This document shows positions 32,096-32,096 of a stretch of DNA of 32,096 nucleotides, one piece after another. How positions within the stretch are numbered: the first letter of the stretch is position 1; every line of letters begins with the position of its first letter. Source of the DNA: a bacterium (GTDB taxonomy: Bacteria; Myxococcota_A; UBA9160; UBA4427); contig JAUIMK010000012.1 of assembly GCA_030432735.1 (NCBI GenBank), positions 1 to 32,096 on the forward strand. The letters are read 5' to 3'. The notes under the pieces are model-generated. The model was not told the DNA's origin and made no database searches. It worked only from the letters and a program-made list of their open reading frames with translations. A program made the position numbers and the translations under genes.

Positions 32096-32096
32096 G

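Noticed and set aside
1-32096. tRNA, rRNA, CRISPR, insertion sequence, toxin-antitoxin or phage genes
   Set aside because: Scanning by eye found no T-loop/anticodon pattern, spaced direct-repeat array, transposase motif, antitoxin-toxin pair or phage structural gene.

Overview
This 32,096-base window is very GC-rich and densely coded, with genes on both strands. Three proteins end in PEP-CTERM sorting tails, which are largely confined to Gram-negative bacteria. A type II secretion GspC-like end, a FixL-like sensor, a sigma-54 (NtrC-type) regulator, DUF3604 and many SDR/P450/NTF2-like lipid-type enzymes are also present. Together these suggest a Gram-negative, proteobacterium-like or Myxococcota/Binatota/Desulfobacterota-like environmental chromosome. 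That placement is inference. I see no rRNA, tRNA, CRISPR array, transposase or phage gene.

Left part (1-9,046). A truncated DUF1295 membrane reductase is followed by a tandem-domain MarR regulator and a di-iron sterol-desaturase-type hydroxylase. A PEP-CTERM protein, an SDR, and a convergent SDR plus SnoaL/NTF2-like pair come next. Then follow a small DUF4345-like membrane protein, a YeiH-type exporter and, convergent with it, a DEAD-box RNA helicase. The hydroxylase, SDRs and NTF2-like protein resemble lipid or steroid metabolism gene sets, but no substrate can be read from sequence.

Middle (9,482-14,659, all minus strand). In transcription order: a PEP-CTERM protein with a strong terminator, an NtrC-type response regulator, a PAS histidine kinase keeping FixL heme-pocket residues, a tandem universal stress protein, a hemerythrin-like protein, and then the DEAD-box helicase. 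This looks like an oxygen or redox response neighbourhood.

14,890-21,530. A cytochrome P450, a DUF3604 lipoprotein gene broken by a single-base frameshift, a BCCT osmolyte transporter, and an LLM-class (F420-type) oxidoreductase divergent from a SnoaL-like protein.

21,632-26,736. A CoA-pyrophosphatase-type Nudix hydrolase, a small membrane protein and the classic NfeD + stomatin/SPFH pair. Convergent with these is a RecQ helicase carrying a histone-H1-like Lys/Ala tail, an acidic linker and an Arg/Gly-rich C-terminus.

27,147-32,096. A TetR gene converges on a compact TetR - 66-aa membrane protein - fatty-acid desaturase operon with 4-base start/stop overlaps and a twin operator-like repeat at the promoter. 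Divergent from it is an uninterrupted frame fusing a PEP-CTERM protein to a complete secreted SGNH/GDSL hydrolase with its own signal peptide. A GspC-like PDZ protein runs off the right edge.

The most unusual items are the PEP-CTERM::SGNH fusion, the tailed RecQ, the heme-PAS/sigma-54/USP/hemerythrin neighbourhood, and the TetR-microprotein-desaturase operon.
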